Assembly (NCBI RefSeq): GCF_001522545.3
Contig: NC_031770.1
Coordinates: 92,976,851-93,040,850, forward strand
Direction of reading: 5' to 3'
Source of the DNA: Parus major
Taxonomy: Eukaryota; Chordata; Aves; Passeriformes; Paridae
DNA: 64,000 bases
Positions 38,613 to 50,141 of this stretch are shown here, piece by piece; the stretch's first letter is position 1; every line of letters starts with the position of its first letter. A model generated the notes under the pieces. It had not been told where the DNA came from and searched no databases. It saw only the letters and a list, made by a program, of their open reading frames with translations. Made by a program: the position numbers and the translations under genes.

Positions 38613-41600
38613 TCAATTTCCAAGAGGAAATTTAGCAGATAATTCTTTGGATTTTTGTTCTAAAGGCAAGAAACACAAATGTTTCAACATTTTCATCAGC
38701 ACCCTATGTCATGAGACTCTTTACATCATTTTACTGATGTTATTAAACAGAGCTCTATGGCACTCAAGGAGACATAAAGTAGCCATGCACTACATTGAGA
38801 TTTAGTGCAGCTGAAAACCAAAGCATGATTTAAGGCTGAACTGTGAAACCAATTAATTTTAAGGAGTTTAATCCAATATTTGTATCTAAACATGGCTATA
38901 ATAGCACTGATAAAAGCTCAAAGTATGAACTATGTTTTCCATTCTCTTTTCTCAGGTGTATTTTTTCTCCTACACCTTTTGTTTTATCTATTTTAGCTTT
39001 TTCCTCCTGTTGGTATCTCACCATTGCACAGAATTATCTGCTGAAACATCAGTGTGACAGACCTGTAGGATAAACTGCAAGATTTTATCATGTCCACCGA
39101 GATTATCCATTCACAATATCCACTTTGTTCCACACTGATGCTAGAGCAAATCCTTTGGAGATGTCCTGCTCCATGTTCAGTCACCCATTTAGGTAAGGTA
39201 CTGAGAGACATGTATAAAAAACAATTAGCCTTTTCTGCTACAAAGCCCATTTTACCTATTGACTTTTTTCCTAAAATGTGCCCTAAAGCCTCCAATGACA
39301 GGGAATAAAATCCTCCATATGCAGGTGGAGAATAAAATGTTTAATGCACTCAGAGGAAAAAATAATAATATCTAATTGATACTCATTTCCTTATTTTTTT
39401 TTCTCTATTCTAATTCCTCAATTTTTCTCTCAGTCATGGTGTGTAATACTTGTCTTTGCTGTTCTCCAGCTTAGCCATATCCTAAAGTTATAAGTGTCCC
39501 ACACTGAATACACTTCATAACCAAAACCCTTTGACTGCCTGATACAGCAAAATATTTACCTGTTGACAATCTCTTATATTTCTATTGGCCCAATTTAAGG
39601 CAGCACTATTTTCTTGACTCAAAAGATATGTCACTCATCCTTTTGAACATGAATTTGACTAGAGGTACCTGGATCAGTTGCCATCATAAAAATGAAAATA
39701 AGTCAAAGATGCTTTATTGATGCACTTTTGCAGTACAATCCCTATTAAAGTAATCCATGTAAACTAAATCCACAAAGCATTCAAGGTGTATTTTACAACT
39801 TTTTGTTTGAACCTATGAAGTGGTAAAAATAATTAAAATGACACTACACCAAAACACTGTATTTCTTTTAGAATTATGAGTGATGACAAATGGCACAATA
39901 GGAAGAGAAAGCAAGTATTTTTCCACTTAGATATTGTTTGGGCCCAGTTCCATGAACAGTCATAGAGGAAATAAAAATTAATTCAATCAAAAGGAAACTA
40001 CATTTGTATATCTATAGGTAAACATCTGACCATCTTGAAACTTCTTTTGTTTTTCTGTGGTTCATTTTTTTACTCAGAAAAATAAGTCACTTCGTCATGC
40101 AGAACATGCTGAAAAATATAAACACAACAATTGTTTAGAGTTGTTGTGGATATAGCAAATAAATGCATTTAATTTATTTGAAACTATTTTTACAAACACA
40201 AGAGCCTATTTTCCTGCCTGCCTCTCACTGCTGATCATTGTATGACCATTCAAGATGAGATTGTCCTGCATTTGCAATTTCAGCTTTCTTGAATACTTCC
40301 TTTCAGCTGTGGTATTTATAGCTAAAGCCCTTTTACTGCCTAGGGCTGGGCCTTGAGGTTAGGAAAACCAAATAGCTACTAAGTTTTGGAGAATAGGGAA
40401 AATGCAATAGGAAATTACCCAGCTGCCTGTGAGAGACTAGCAGCTGGACTATACTGGGAAAGACAGAGCAAGGGAAATGAGTAGTCCTGAGAACTGAAGC
40501 TACTGAAAGAACTTTAAATATAAACAGAATAGCCATTATTAAAATAGAGTGAGCCTAAAGCTGAAGTAAATCAACCAGCCTGGCAGCAAACTTCGTATAT
40601 TTTTGAGCAAATGAACTGACATCCAACCAAATGCATAAAGCGACCATTAAGAGACCATTATTTTCCCCAGATAAAAATATAAGGTTCATGCTCAAAGCAA
40701 TGCCAGAACCTATTCACAGTATTTGCACATCAGATCCTTCTCCATATGGAGTTTACACATTAACCAAACCAAAAGAGATTTCAAAAAATAAAAATAAAAA
40801 TATGGGATTAGAAAATCAGATATTTTCACAGGAAACCAAAAATAACTGAAGCAATAAAAAGCAAAATATTAGCTACTCAAGAAATAAAAAATGTTTCTCT
40901 TGGTCATCTGGACACAAACACTTTCTTATCAAAGGAGCAGCCATAAACACAGTAATAAAAAGGGTGTGCTTTAGCACGCTTCTGATACACATTTCAAATG
41001 CACAGTATCCAAGTGGAGAGTCTAAATATACCAAACGAGTCCAAAAACGACCAGGTGATAGGTTTATATAGAGCAAATCCATTTGTATTTCTTTCCATTT
41101 TTCTCATTTTCTACTGATGTTGAAGGTTAAAGTGAGTCATACTCCTCGCAAACAAGGTTAAGAAACTTGCCACCCCCTAATGACATTGTAGCATGCTTTT
41201 GAAAAATACCAAGGAGGGTAAGGGTGATGATCAAAAATTGTAGAGTGACGACCCATGAGGGTGATGTGAAATACAAAACTGAAGACAGCCTGCACCTTTC
41301 TTGCTCCAAAAAGCCCACTGGAGCCAATGCAAGTGTCAATGGAGTTCAACTCGGGGTCAATTGTACACTACTGCAAAACTACCCAGGCTATATATCATCA
41401 TTCCTCTATTTTCCATCCTTTTTTTTTCTCAATATTCTTTCCTTTTGCTCATTTTAAGAGATTTCACCAATACTCTCAGAGCCTCATAAAAACAAATAAA
41501 AATGGTACAAATCCAAGCTGAGTATGATACAACAAAGAACCAAAAAGATAGATAGCAAAAAATATAGTATAGGACTGCACAGGTATAGAGTGTATCATAT

Positions 41601-41854
41601 ACTCTGATACTCTGGTACACTGAAGGTTAAATTGATTTATTTCACTCTTTCTTTTCTCTCACATAGGAATCAGATTTTGAAAGCATCTAAATGGAGTGGG
41701 GATTTGACTTTACAAACAAATTTAAGGAGGTGGTTTGAAATACAAAGGGTCTACAAAAACATGTAATAATTTTAAGAGGATGTATCCACATCTGGGCATG
41801 ACTTGACTAGGTGTCTTACATAGAAAGTCAGTAATGTTTACCAACTCAGAACAG
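36891..41854. other. Unique AT-rich DNA with an (AAT)n array
   Basis: No mobile element recognised. The array at 38537-38613 is the only notable repeat. Confidence 0.55.
38537..38613. repeat. (AAT)n microsatellite, about 25 units
   Basis: Uninterrupted ATA/AAT triplets over about 77 bp. Read on the minus strand it gives a leucine run inside a spurious 72-aa frame (38398-38616). Long pure arrays of this kind are normally length-polymorphic. Confidence 0.98.
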
Positions 41855-41884
41855 TATGGATTGGAAGAGACATTCCAATCTGGC

Positions 41885-41906
41885 TAAAAAACTGGCTAGT
41901 TTTTTA
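41885..41906. repeat. Inverted repeat, 9-bp arms, 4-nt loop
   Basis: TAAAAAACT, loop GGCT, AGTTTTTTA, inside an old CR1. Confidence 0.95.
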
Positions 41907-41940
41907 TCCCTCAAAGCAGAAGAATACTACCTAAGTAACC

Positions 41941-41969
41941 TTACATTTCTCAAGGCAAGAGAAATGTAA
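41941..41969. repeat. Inverted repeat, 11-bp arms, 7-nt loop
   Basis: TTACATTTCTC, loop AAGGCAA, GAGAAATGTAA, 35 bp after the previous hairpin. Confidence 0.95.
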
Positions 41970-42505
41970 TTCCTTTGCCTGCTCAAGTTTTGAAAATCCA
42001 CCAGGAAGGAGAATTAACAGTCATTCTGGGCACCTGTTCCAGGGTTTGACTACCTCACAATGAAGAGTTTATACCTCAAATCTAATTGAAATTTCCCTTG
42101 CTGCAGCATCTATCTGTTCCCTTCTGTCCTTACACTGTGCATGTCCATTAACAGTCTGGCTCCATCTGGCTGTAATGACCCATTAAGCAGCTGAGGACAG
42201 CAATTAGCTCTGTTCTCCTCTTGGCTTCCTCAGCCTAAGGCTGAACAAATTCAGGTCTCTACAGTGTCTCCTTGTGCATCATATACTTCAGTACCCTGCC
42301 CATCTTGGTGGCCATCCTCTGGACATGGTCCAGTTTGTCTGCGTTTCTTATACTGGGGTGGGTAAGAATTGGGCCCTGCTCCAACTGCAGCATCTGAAGT
42401 GCCAAAAAGAGGGGAACAATCACTCAATTTAACCTGCTAGGTGTACTGATTCTGTCCAGTGTGCAGTCAGCCTTCATTGCTGCAGATACTCTTCTGAGCT
42501 CCTTT

Positions 42506-45500
42506 TAAAAGTCATACATTTCTAGGTCCAAATTCAAACTCAAAAGGACTGTGATATACCACTTTAAAGCTTTGACCTGATCCCGTCCCAAATATGCAGT
42601 GATCTCATATGCTAAATGACTACTTGAGGACGTTTACAGCAGTAAATTTTGATGTGCCAGGCAGTGTCTTCCAACAGTGAGAGGCCATAGCTCAAGGTCT
42701 GATCAGTTGTATAAGACTTTTTCACCATCCTGAGAAAGAAACCACTATGGGTTCCTTCTTAAATACAGGCTGAGGAGAGCTTAGTTTACAACACTAAGGT
42801 GAAACTGTTAGGATGTCTGCATTGACCAGTCTTTGAGATCTGATGATATTTCTAAATATATCTGCATATCTCAGGAGGAGAGCTTCCATACAGCCTGTAC
42901 TCTGTCAGAAACATTATCTTCTGGAGAGCAAATACAGAAGCACAAATTTAGCATGAAGCACTAAAACTGATTTTAAGAAATTAAACCAAAATCTGTTCAT
43001 GCTATATAACATTTGCTGCCAAAGAAATAAGCGTTAATAAAGCTAATCTGTAAAATTTGAAAGTGGACTTAAAGAAAATATCCTTACTTTTCCATCCTAA
43101 ACATTTTCAGGAAAAAAAAAAAAAAAGATCTACTGTGATGATGATTTAAAACACATCCATCTCACTGGATACAAAAAATGTGACCTTTATCTTAACCATT
43201 ACAAAGGCACAAAGAGCTTACTGAAGGACTCAGACCTATGCTCAAAAAACTGAGTGCTTAATTTTAGTTTTTATAATAGAAATTAAAGATTTATTTAGGG
43301 TTATAGAAACTTTCCAGTGGGCTAAACAGGAAAAAAGAAATTGCTATTTTCTGTAAAAAGCATCAACTTCAAACTCACAACTTTTCTCTGGCGAAGTATT
43401 CACCCACACTTGTACAAAGACCCTAAGCTGGAACAAAGCATAAAACTGAGGACATCTGGAGACTTTTTATGCATGATTTTCTATCTTAAACACTCCCCAT
43501 GAACATTCATAAACAAAACCAACACAAAATTCCAGTTACAACTAAATGAACATTAAAAATAACTAGATAAATTCTTTGATAAAAACATATAGAATTGCAA
43601 TAAAGAAATAGGATTTGAAAGTGCAAAAGATGTTTTAAGCTACATTGAGATATGGAATTCAATGACTGAAATACTGAGTGATAAAGACTGATCTTTTTGT
43701 AGGAACACTAATTAATTCAACTTTAAATAAGCAAAGTTTTAACAGCAGATTTAAAAATCACTATATCTTTTCAATTGTGTCAGCCCCTTGCTTTCTTTGG
43801 TGCATCATGTACACAGCAAGTGGTACCTCTTTCAGCCAGCATTGCCTTTTAGATTACTGCAGCAAGCTAGAATTCACTGCCAGTGATTTGACCTTCACTT
43901 CCTTTATGCCTTTGCAATGGTCTGGTGATTGCTTTAATAGCTAGCTACGTGGAAGTCCAAATCTGCAGTATTAGGAGTCTAAGTACAGAGCACAATCATT
44001 GAAAGGTCAAAATACAGGTTGTTAACATGCACTCTGGCATAGCTGTAACTGCTAAGTATCACAGATCTCTATATGTTGTGTAGAAACTTCAGGGAACATG
44101 AAGTGTAAACACACAAAACTCATATGGGAGACATTTGTCTGATTTTAAAACAGCAACAAAATGAAAATCTCAGCAGAAGCCTTGCAAGTATTTTAGACAT
44201 TGTTATTGATATATTGAAACCCTCATAAAGCTCTCAAGATTAAATTAATGTATAATACACTCAGCTAATTAAGTACCAATCACTGGCATTATCATCATTG
44301 GAACAAACTTCCACTGACCAATCTAGCCTAAGGAAAGGATACTACTAATAGTCCCATCTGAATGTTAATGCCTTTTGGAAAATAAACATTTTGTTGTGTC
44401 AAACATAAAATGAAGCTGCATAACTGCTCTTCACTTTTGAGAGACAAAATCAGAAGTCCAGAAAATACACTAGTGCATATTAAATGCTCAAAATTTCTCA
44501 GATAAATCAACTGAGTTTAAAGCCATACCAGTTTCTCCCTATTCTTTAGAACTACCATCTTTCCTTTCTAGGTGTAGTAAAATATCTACTGAAACTGCCT
44601 CTTTCAATTTTAAGATAATGACAGCCTCTATTCTCAACTTTCTAACAAGATACTGGAAGCAAGTTTACATACAAAAATTAAAAAAACAGTTTGATGGAGT
44701 AGTTTCTCTTTATGATCCAGTGTTTAAAATCATGCTGAGAAACTGCCACCCTTGGTCTGTTTATCTGACAGAATATTTGAAGGAAAAAAAATTTGTTTCA
44801 ATCATGAGAAATATGTTGTTAATGTAGCCTTTTCTTTTAGATAACCATTCTGAACACTGCTGACTGACCCCTAGTCACGAGTGAGGTTATCTGTAGGACT
44901 GGCCATGAATTTAGGAATTATAAACACACACATGGGATTACTACAATTTTACTGGCCTCCATCAAACTATTTGCAAGGTTTAACTAAGGGGAAAATCCCT
45001 GAAAATTTAAAAGTAAGGAGATTATTTTTAACAAGAAGGTAATATTGAATTACTGGCAGGAGACAAGTAATGAAAAAGTTATGATTGATTTTTCATAGTC
45101 AAACTATAAATAATACACAAATTACTCATAAATAAATGTCACAAATGAGTAGTTTATAATGCTAAAGAATTTAGCATTATAAATTCTCTTAATCACAGAA
45201 ACACCCCTGAATTACTAATCAACAGAAAACAGATATACACACATGTGAAATCAGTTGTCACTCAGATTTAATACTTCACCCTTAAAAAAAAAAAGAACAG
45301 CATGATTTATCATAGCAATTTTTCAGGACTCTTTATCTAAGTTTTCTTACTTAAAACATTTTAGTTATTGGATGATAAAATTAGACAATTGTTGTTTGAC
45401 TTCAAAAATTATTGTACCTCAAGTGTGACTGAAAAGCAGTAAACATAACATTGGCTAAGATGCAGTTTAAACACAAACAATTTTCCAATATATATAATTT

Positions 45501-46699
45501 TCCATTAATATTTTAGGTTCTTGAAACAGTTATACAAACTCAATGAACTAATTGTATGATGTACTTGTAATGACATAATTCTGTCTATTTGACTTATAAA
45601 TGCCTTGTTTTACATGAAGTTTTACAGAATAAATTATCTAGTCTAGCTTTATTATTTCCATAATAATCCAGCAAAATTAATCTAATATCTTAACTACACA
45701 AAGGAATTGAAATTATTTTTCTTTTTTTTATGTTCTGAAGGCATATATTATTTTCTCTAGAGTTATAAATTCAGTTCCATCTCTTCCATGGGATTAAAAT
45801 AATTGATCAAATGCTTTTTCACAACAATAAAATTCTGGGTGGGAAATGACATGCTTTCACATAATTACATGTGATGCAAAACCTTATAAAAAGCAAAACA
45901 CCTAAATGTTTACACTGATTGCAGCAGAACAAAGTAGCTTTTTATGCATTTTTCTAAAATGTGCCTGCTTCCCTCCTCCTCTTTACCCATTTTTCTGTCA
46001 TTATGAGGACTTTCTCCCTCTTTTTCTCTCTCTGTTTTTCTCTCCTATGATTTTTTGATTATGTATTTTGATAATAAAATAATGAGTTGCAGCATGAATA
46101 AATTAATAAAATCGTAGAAGACTAATATTTATGGGAAAAAGTAAATTATATTTAAGATGGGAGAAGAAATAAGCTCCTTGAAACAAAGCCTCAGGTAAAT
46201 GTCCAGCTAGCACTGCCTCAAGTTGCAGGTGCTGAATTCAGTGCTTACAAATACCATTCAACTGATATTTCTTTTAAGTAAGCAAAAAAGTTGAGATCAT
46301 TAGCAGCTTACTATTGAAAAAATAATTAGAAATACAAAACAACTGGTAGCCCTGAGGAATTTTGGGTGGTTTTGAAACTGTCCTGCAGCTTGCTTGTCCA
46401 ACTAACTAAAAGTCCAAACTCTGCTTTAAAAAAGATCCTTGAAAAGAATACTTGTATAGCTAATGCACAAGATCAAATATTGCAATAAATCTGGACCCTA
46501 AGGTTTCACGTCCTTGCCACAATATTTCAGTGACACTGCTGAAACTAACAACTTACAGGGGTTCTAGTTATATGAATTTTTTTTTTCCGCAGTGGAAATA
46601 AACAGTTCTGTATCGTTGGCATGGTGTAGCTCCTTATTATAATAGTTTAATAGCTCCAAAATCAATTCAGCTGATTTGGAAATAAGACTCTATCATAAC

Positions 46700-46700
<1 letters not shown>
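42506..46700. other. Unique AT-rich DNA
   Basis: No element recognised apart from the hairpin at 45153-45183. Frames up to 88 aa (43678-43944) show no domain. Confidence 0.5.
45153..45183. repeat. Perfect hairpin, 14-bp arms, 3-nt loop
   Basis: TTTATAATGCTAAA (45153-45166), loop GAA, TTTAGCATTATAAA (45170-45183). This is the longest perfect short-loop inverted repeat found in the window. Confidence 0.97.

Positions 46701-46745
<45 letters not shown>
46701..46745 (+). repeat. Pure A run of 45 bases
   Basis: Forty-five uninterrupted A residues. The preceding 100 bp does not match a CR1, SINE or RNA gene I recognise, so it cannot be called a retrocopy tail with confidence. Avian CR1 elements end in short 8-bp repeats rather than poly(A), so it is not a CR1 tail. 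Confidence 0.98.
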
Positions 46746-46747
<2 letters not shown>

Positions 46748-46869
46748 CCTACACAGTCTCTAGGAAAAGATATATTAATATACAGACAGGAAAAAATACA
46801 GGAATTATCTTTGTGAGAAAGAATTGGTAACAAGAATCTAGAACTGAAGAGAGGAACTCACAAAATAAA

Positions 46870-47895
46870 TATATTGTGTTTGCATAGCCAGGTTTTGGTA
46901 GCAGAGGGGCTACAGGGGTGGCTTCTGTGAGCAGCTGCCAGAAGCTTCCTCCATGTCCAGCAGAGACAATGCCAGACAGCTCCAGGATGGATGTGCTGGG
47001 CCAGTCAGAAATGGTGGTAACACCTATGGGATAACACAGCTGAGAAGGGAAATGTTATTGCACAGGTGTAATTGCAGCCAGAGAAGAGCTGGGTGAGAAC
47101 ATGAGAGGAACAGCTCTGCACACACCAAGATTGGTTCTGAAGGAGGGACAGAAGGTGCTCCAGGCACCAGAGCTGAGATTCCCCTGCAGGCAGTGGTGCA
47201 GCCCAGGTGAGGCAGCTGTGCCCCTGCAGCCCATGGAGAACTACAGGGATGCAGAGATCCACCCACAGCCCATGGAGAACTACAGGGATGCAGAGATCCA
47301 CCCACAGCCCATGGAGGGGACCCACAGTGGAGCAGGAGGATGCCTGAGAAGAGCCTGTGACCCTGTGGGAGGCCCATGGAGGGGGGCCCACACTGCAGCA
47401 GCCTGTCCTTGGAGGACACTTCACCCTGTGTAAAAGTGACCCACACTGCAGCAGTTTGAGGGGGACTGCTGCCCATGGGAGGCACTCGTTGGAGAATTCA
47501 TGGAGAATTATCTTTTGTGGGAGGGATCTCACGCTGGAGTAGGGGAAGGACTCCATTCCCTGAGCAGTGACAGAAACAACCTGTGATGAACTGACCATAA
47601 CTCCATTCTCTTTCTCCCTGCACTGTGAGGAGATAGAGCTGGGAAGGGGGGATGAAGGTGTTTTTAAGGTTCTATCTTACTTCATTATCATGCCGTGATT
47701 TTGTTAGTAATTAATATAATTAATATCTCTAATTCTAGCCTTTTTAGCCCATGACAGTATTTGGTGAATGATGTCACTGTGTCCTTATCTCAATTCAAGA
47801 ATGCTTTGTTAGATTTTCTTTCCCCCATCCATCTTCAGAGGGAGGTGATAGACAGGCTTGGAGGCCTGACATCCAACCGGGGTCAATCCAGTACA
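46870..47895 (+). mobile_element. Solo LTR, avian ERVL-type family (copy 1)
   Basis: About 1.03 kb. It begins near TATATTGTGTTTGCATAGCC, followed by AGGTTTTGGTAGCAGAGGGG and the block CTGCCAGAAGCTTCCTCCAT. Next come an internal minisatellite (47227-47304), ACTCCATTCCCTGAGCAGTG, GTGATGAACTGACC, and the end GGGGTCAATCCAGTACA. These landmarks, in this order, are those of the large avian ERVL-like LTRs. The position of the polyadenylation signal is degraded (TTAATATAATTAATA near 47710). The start codes TA rather than TG and no clear 5-bp duplication is seen (GTAAT follows; no match precedes), so it is the older of the two copies. The 197-aa and smaller frames here are not genes. Confidence 0.82.
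47227..47304 (+). repeat. LTR-internal minisatellite, 39-bp unit, 2 copies
   Basis: Two identical tandem units beginning CAGCCCATGGAGAACTACAG, with a partial third (CAGCCCATGGAGGGGA). The unit is the reverse complement of the 40-bp unit in copy 2, apart from several substitutions and one indel. Confidence 0.95.
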
Positions 47896-48540
47896 GTAAT
47901 GCAACAAGTATCAGGAGGTAGCAGCATCACAGAACCCAAGTGCAAGGCTTCAAAAGTACCTACACCAAAATGGCATACAGAAACACTGAGAAGATAAAAA
48001 AAAAAAAAAATCAACAGATACAGAGAAAGATGAAAAGATACATATGAGAACTTAAAATGTTCTCAGTTTGGGGGTTTTTTTTAATACTGTAAGCATTGAT
48101 ATTGCCAAACATCTGCAAATGTTCACATATGTGCAAGCACAAATAAATGTTCAGTTCATGTTTACTGAAACACTGAAGCTTGTTGGAAGCACTACTAACT
48201 TCATGTGAATTCCCTGGAGAGAGTATTTGCCCAGTATAGCTAAATGAAACATTCACAGTGGGAGCTTGGTCTAAGTGTGGGAAGTGCAGCATCAATTCTG
48301 TATGTGAAAATTTAGAGAAGTGGGACTCAGATGTTAATATTTTGAAAGATGAGGAACTTACAACACTAAGAAGTGAAAGATCAGGATCTTGGTATGCATC
48401 AGCATGGCTCAGCTAAAATCAAAGGAATCTCAGGTTTTTATTAATTATTTGGCCCAAGATCTTTCAATCTGTGGGTAATAACACAACTGGAGATAGAACC
48501 AGTAATTAGGAGAATGCAATCTGATTCAAAAGGTTTTCCA
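47896..48540. other. Unique DNA between the two LTRs
   Basis: Nothing recognised, apart from a short A run near 47997-48010. Confidence 0.5.
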
Positions 48541-48830
48541 TTATTTTTTGACTGGATGAGCAGATGGCAAATGCAGCTTAACACAGAAAAAAAATGTGAG
48601 ATAATTAGCAGGGAAACCAAACACCAAGTTAGAGAATATATACTAAATGGAAATCTCATCTAGGAAGCTAATCAAGAGAGGAATTTGGGGGATATTATAA
48701 AAAATAATTAAAACCATCAAATCATTTCACAGCTGCTAGAAAAGAAGGCAAAGATGATAGCAGGTTACATTAATAAATAAATATACCACAAAGTAAAGCA
48801 GTATTATTAGTGCTCCAGGCATTTATTAAA
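48541..48830 (+). mobile_element. Ancient CR1/L3-like LINE remnant
   Basis: GAGCAGATGGCAAATGCAGC, then CTAAATGGAAATCTCATCTA, GAAGCTAATCAAGAGAGGAA and CAGCTGCTAGAAAAGAAGGC follow the order of the old CR1-L/L3 reverse-transcriptase region ('agatggcaaatgc', 'gctaatcaagagaaggactt', 'cagctgctaaaaaagcaaac'). It is heavily decayed with no frame. It predates the flanking LTR insertions. Confidence 0.65.
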
Positions 48831-49008
48831 AACCATCCAGAATAGTCCATCCAGCTCTGGCTGGCATGGGAGCATGCAGCAAGGCAATGCATTACTGACA
48901 AAAATTGGTGTGCTTGTGGTACTCCCCAAGCACCAGACTGCCCGTGCTGTTGAGAGTGAGCCACTCCCAGTCTTACTCATGATGTGACAAATTTCACCCA
49001 AACCTAGG

Positions 49009-49330
49009 TAGGATATTTTTGTTGCTCTTACAAAACTGTTTCAGGAGCTTTAGTCTTGGAGGACTAAAACCATCCTACTAAATTGGAGCTGACATTGATT
49101 CATGGCCAGTTTATCCTTCTTCTGGCAATATAATTTAGACTATAATACTTATTTTTTCCCTGCTGTTTACCTTCTTGAAATATTTATAGAGAGCAATCAT
49201 ATCCCTTCTTGGCTTTCCCTGTGTGTGTAAAAGTTGTCAACCCATAATATTTTCTCTTCTAAAGTAAGCACTCTTCTTTCTTGATCACCACAGAAGTCCT
49301 ATCCGCTCAATAGCTCACTTCTATTTCAGA
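49009..49330 (-). mobile_element. Possible ancient CR1/L3-like 3' remnant
   Basis: Segments such as CTTGAAATATTTATAGAGAG followed by CAATCATATCCCTTCTTGGC and TTTTCTCTTCTAAAGTAAGC resemble the reversed 'ctcaggtatttatagacagctatcatatccccc...cttctcttctctagactaaac' part of old CR1/L3 elements. Matches are patchy; the assignment is tentative. Confidence 0.45.
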
Positions 49331-49736
49331 CCTAATTTCTGCTCTGTGAATTGGTCTCTATGCTTGCAAAAATCACTTCTGACATTGATATCTAAGTTAG
49401 CAAATGTCATGGTTTGACACTGGCCCACAGCTAGGCACTCATTCACTCGCTCACCCTCCCCTGCCATAGCTGGGTAGAGGAGAGAAAAATTAAGGAAAGG
49501 GTTCACGAATTGACATAAGAACCAGGAGAAAACGCTCCAAGGGCAAAACAAACTCAGCTTAGAGGTACAAAGTGGATTTATTACTAACAGAGTCAGAGGA
49601 GGATAATGAGAAGTAAAATAAACCGTTTAAAATCACTTTCTTTTCCCCCAACCCCTTCCTCCTCCCTGCACAGGGAGACAGGGTGTGGGGATTTAGTCAG
49701 TTCATGACCTGAGGTTTTCTTACACTGCTTAGGGAG

Positions 49737-49981
49737 NNNNNNNNNNNNNNNNNNNNNNNNNNNNNNNNNNNNNNNNNNNNNNNNNNNNNNNNNNNNNNNN
49801 NNNNNNNNNNNNNNNNNNNNNNNNNNNNNNNNNNNNNNNNNNNNNNNNNNNNNNNNNNNNNNNNNNNNNNNNNNNNNNNNNNNNNNNNNNNNNNNNNNNN
49901 NNNNNNNNNNNNNNNNNNNNNNNNNNNNNNNNNNNNNNNNNNNNNNNNNNNNNNNNNNNNNNNNNNNNNNNNNNNNNNNNN
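49737..49981. other. Assembly gap (N)
   Basis: 245 N bases, interrupting the tandem array of LTR copy 2 on its left side. The true length is unknown. Confidence 1.
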
Positions 49982-50141
49982 CTGTGGGTGGATCTCTGCA
50001 TCCCCCGTGGATCCCCAGGGGCTGTGGGTGGATCTCTGCATCCCCCGTGGATCCCCAGGGGCTGTGGGTGGATCTCTGCATCCCCCATGGATCCCCAGGG
50101 GCTGTGGGTGGATCTCTGCATCCCCCGTGGATCCCCAGGGG
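49982..50141 (-). repeat. LTR-internal minisatellite, 40-bp unit, at least 4 copies
   Basis: Four tandem units starting CTGTGGGTGGATCTCTGCAT on the plus strand (49982, 50022, 50062, 50102). They are identical except that the third has CATGG for CGTGG. The array abuts the N gap, so more copies are likely missing. Because 40 is not divisible by three, the same unit is read in all three frames, which produces the overlapping repeat-rich ORFs here. Confidence 0.97.

Larger units (their letters stand above)
41855..42505 (-). mobile_element. Old CR1 LINE fragment, 3' part
   Basis: Reverse orientation, beginning at the element's 3' end with GATTGGAAGAGACATTCCAA and CCCTCAAAGCAGAAG. It continues through GGCACCTGTTCCAGGGTTTG, CTCCTCTTGGCTTCCTCAGC, TTGGTGGCCATCCTCTGGAC and ATTGGGCCCTGCTCCAACTG, all in CR1 order. 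It is divergent and without an open frame. The part near the 3' end (41885-41969) holds two hairpins that are not part of the CR1 pattern. Confidence 0.82.

Noticed and set aside
38398..38616. Leucine-run membrane-like peptide
   Set aside because: Minus-strand translation of the (AAT)n array.
47005..47598. Overlapping frames up to 197 aa on both strands
   Set aside because: They lie wholly within LTR copy 1; the repeats in the peptides come from the 39-bp minisatellite, and no start context, domain or splice structure supports coding.
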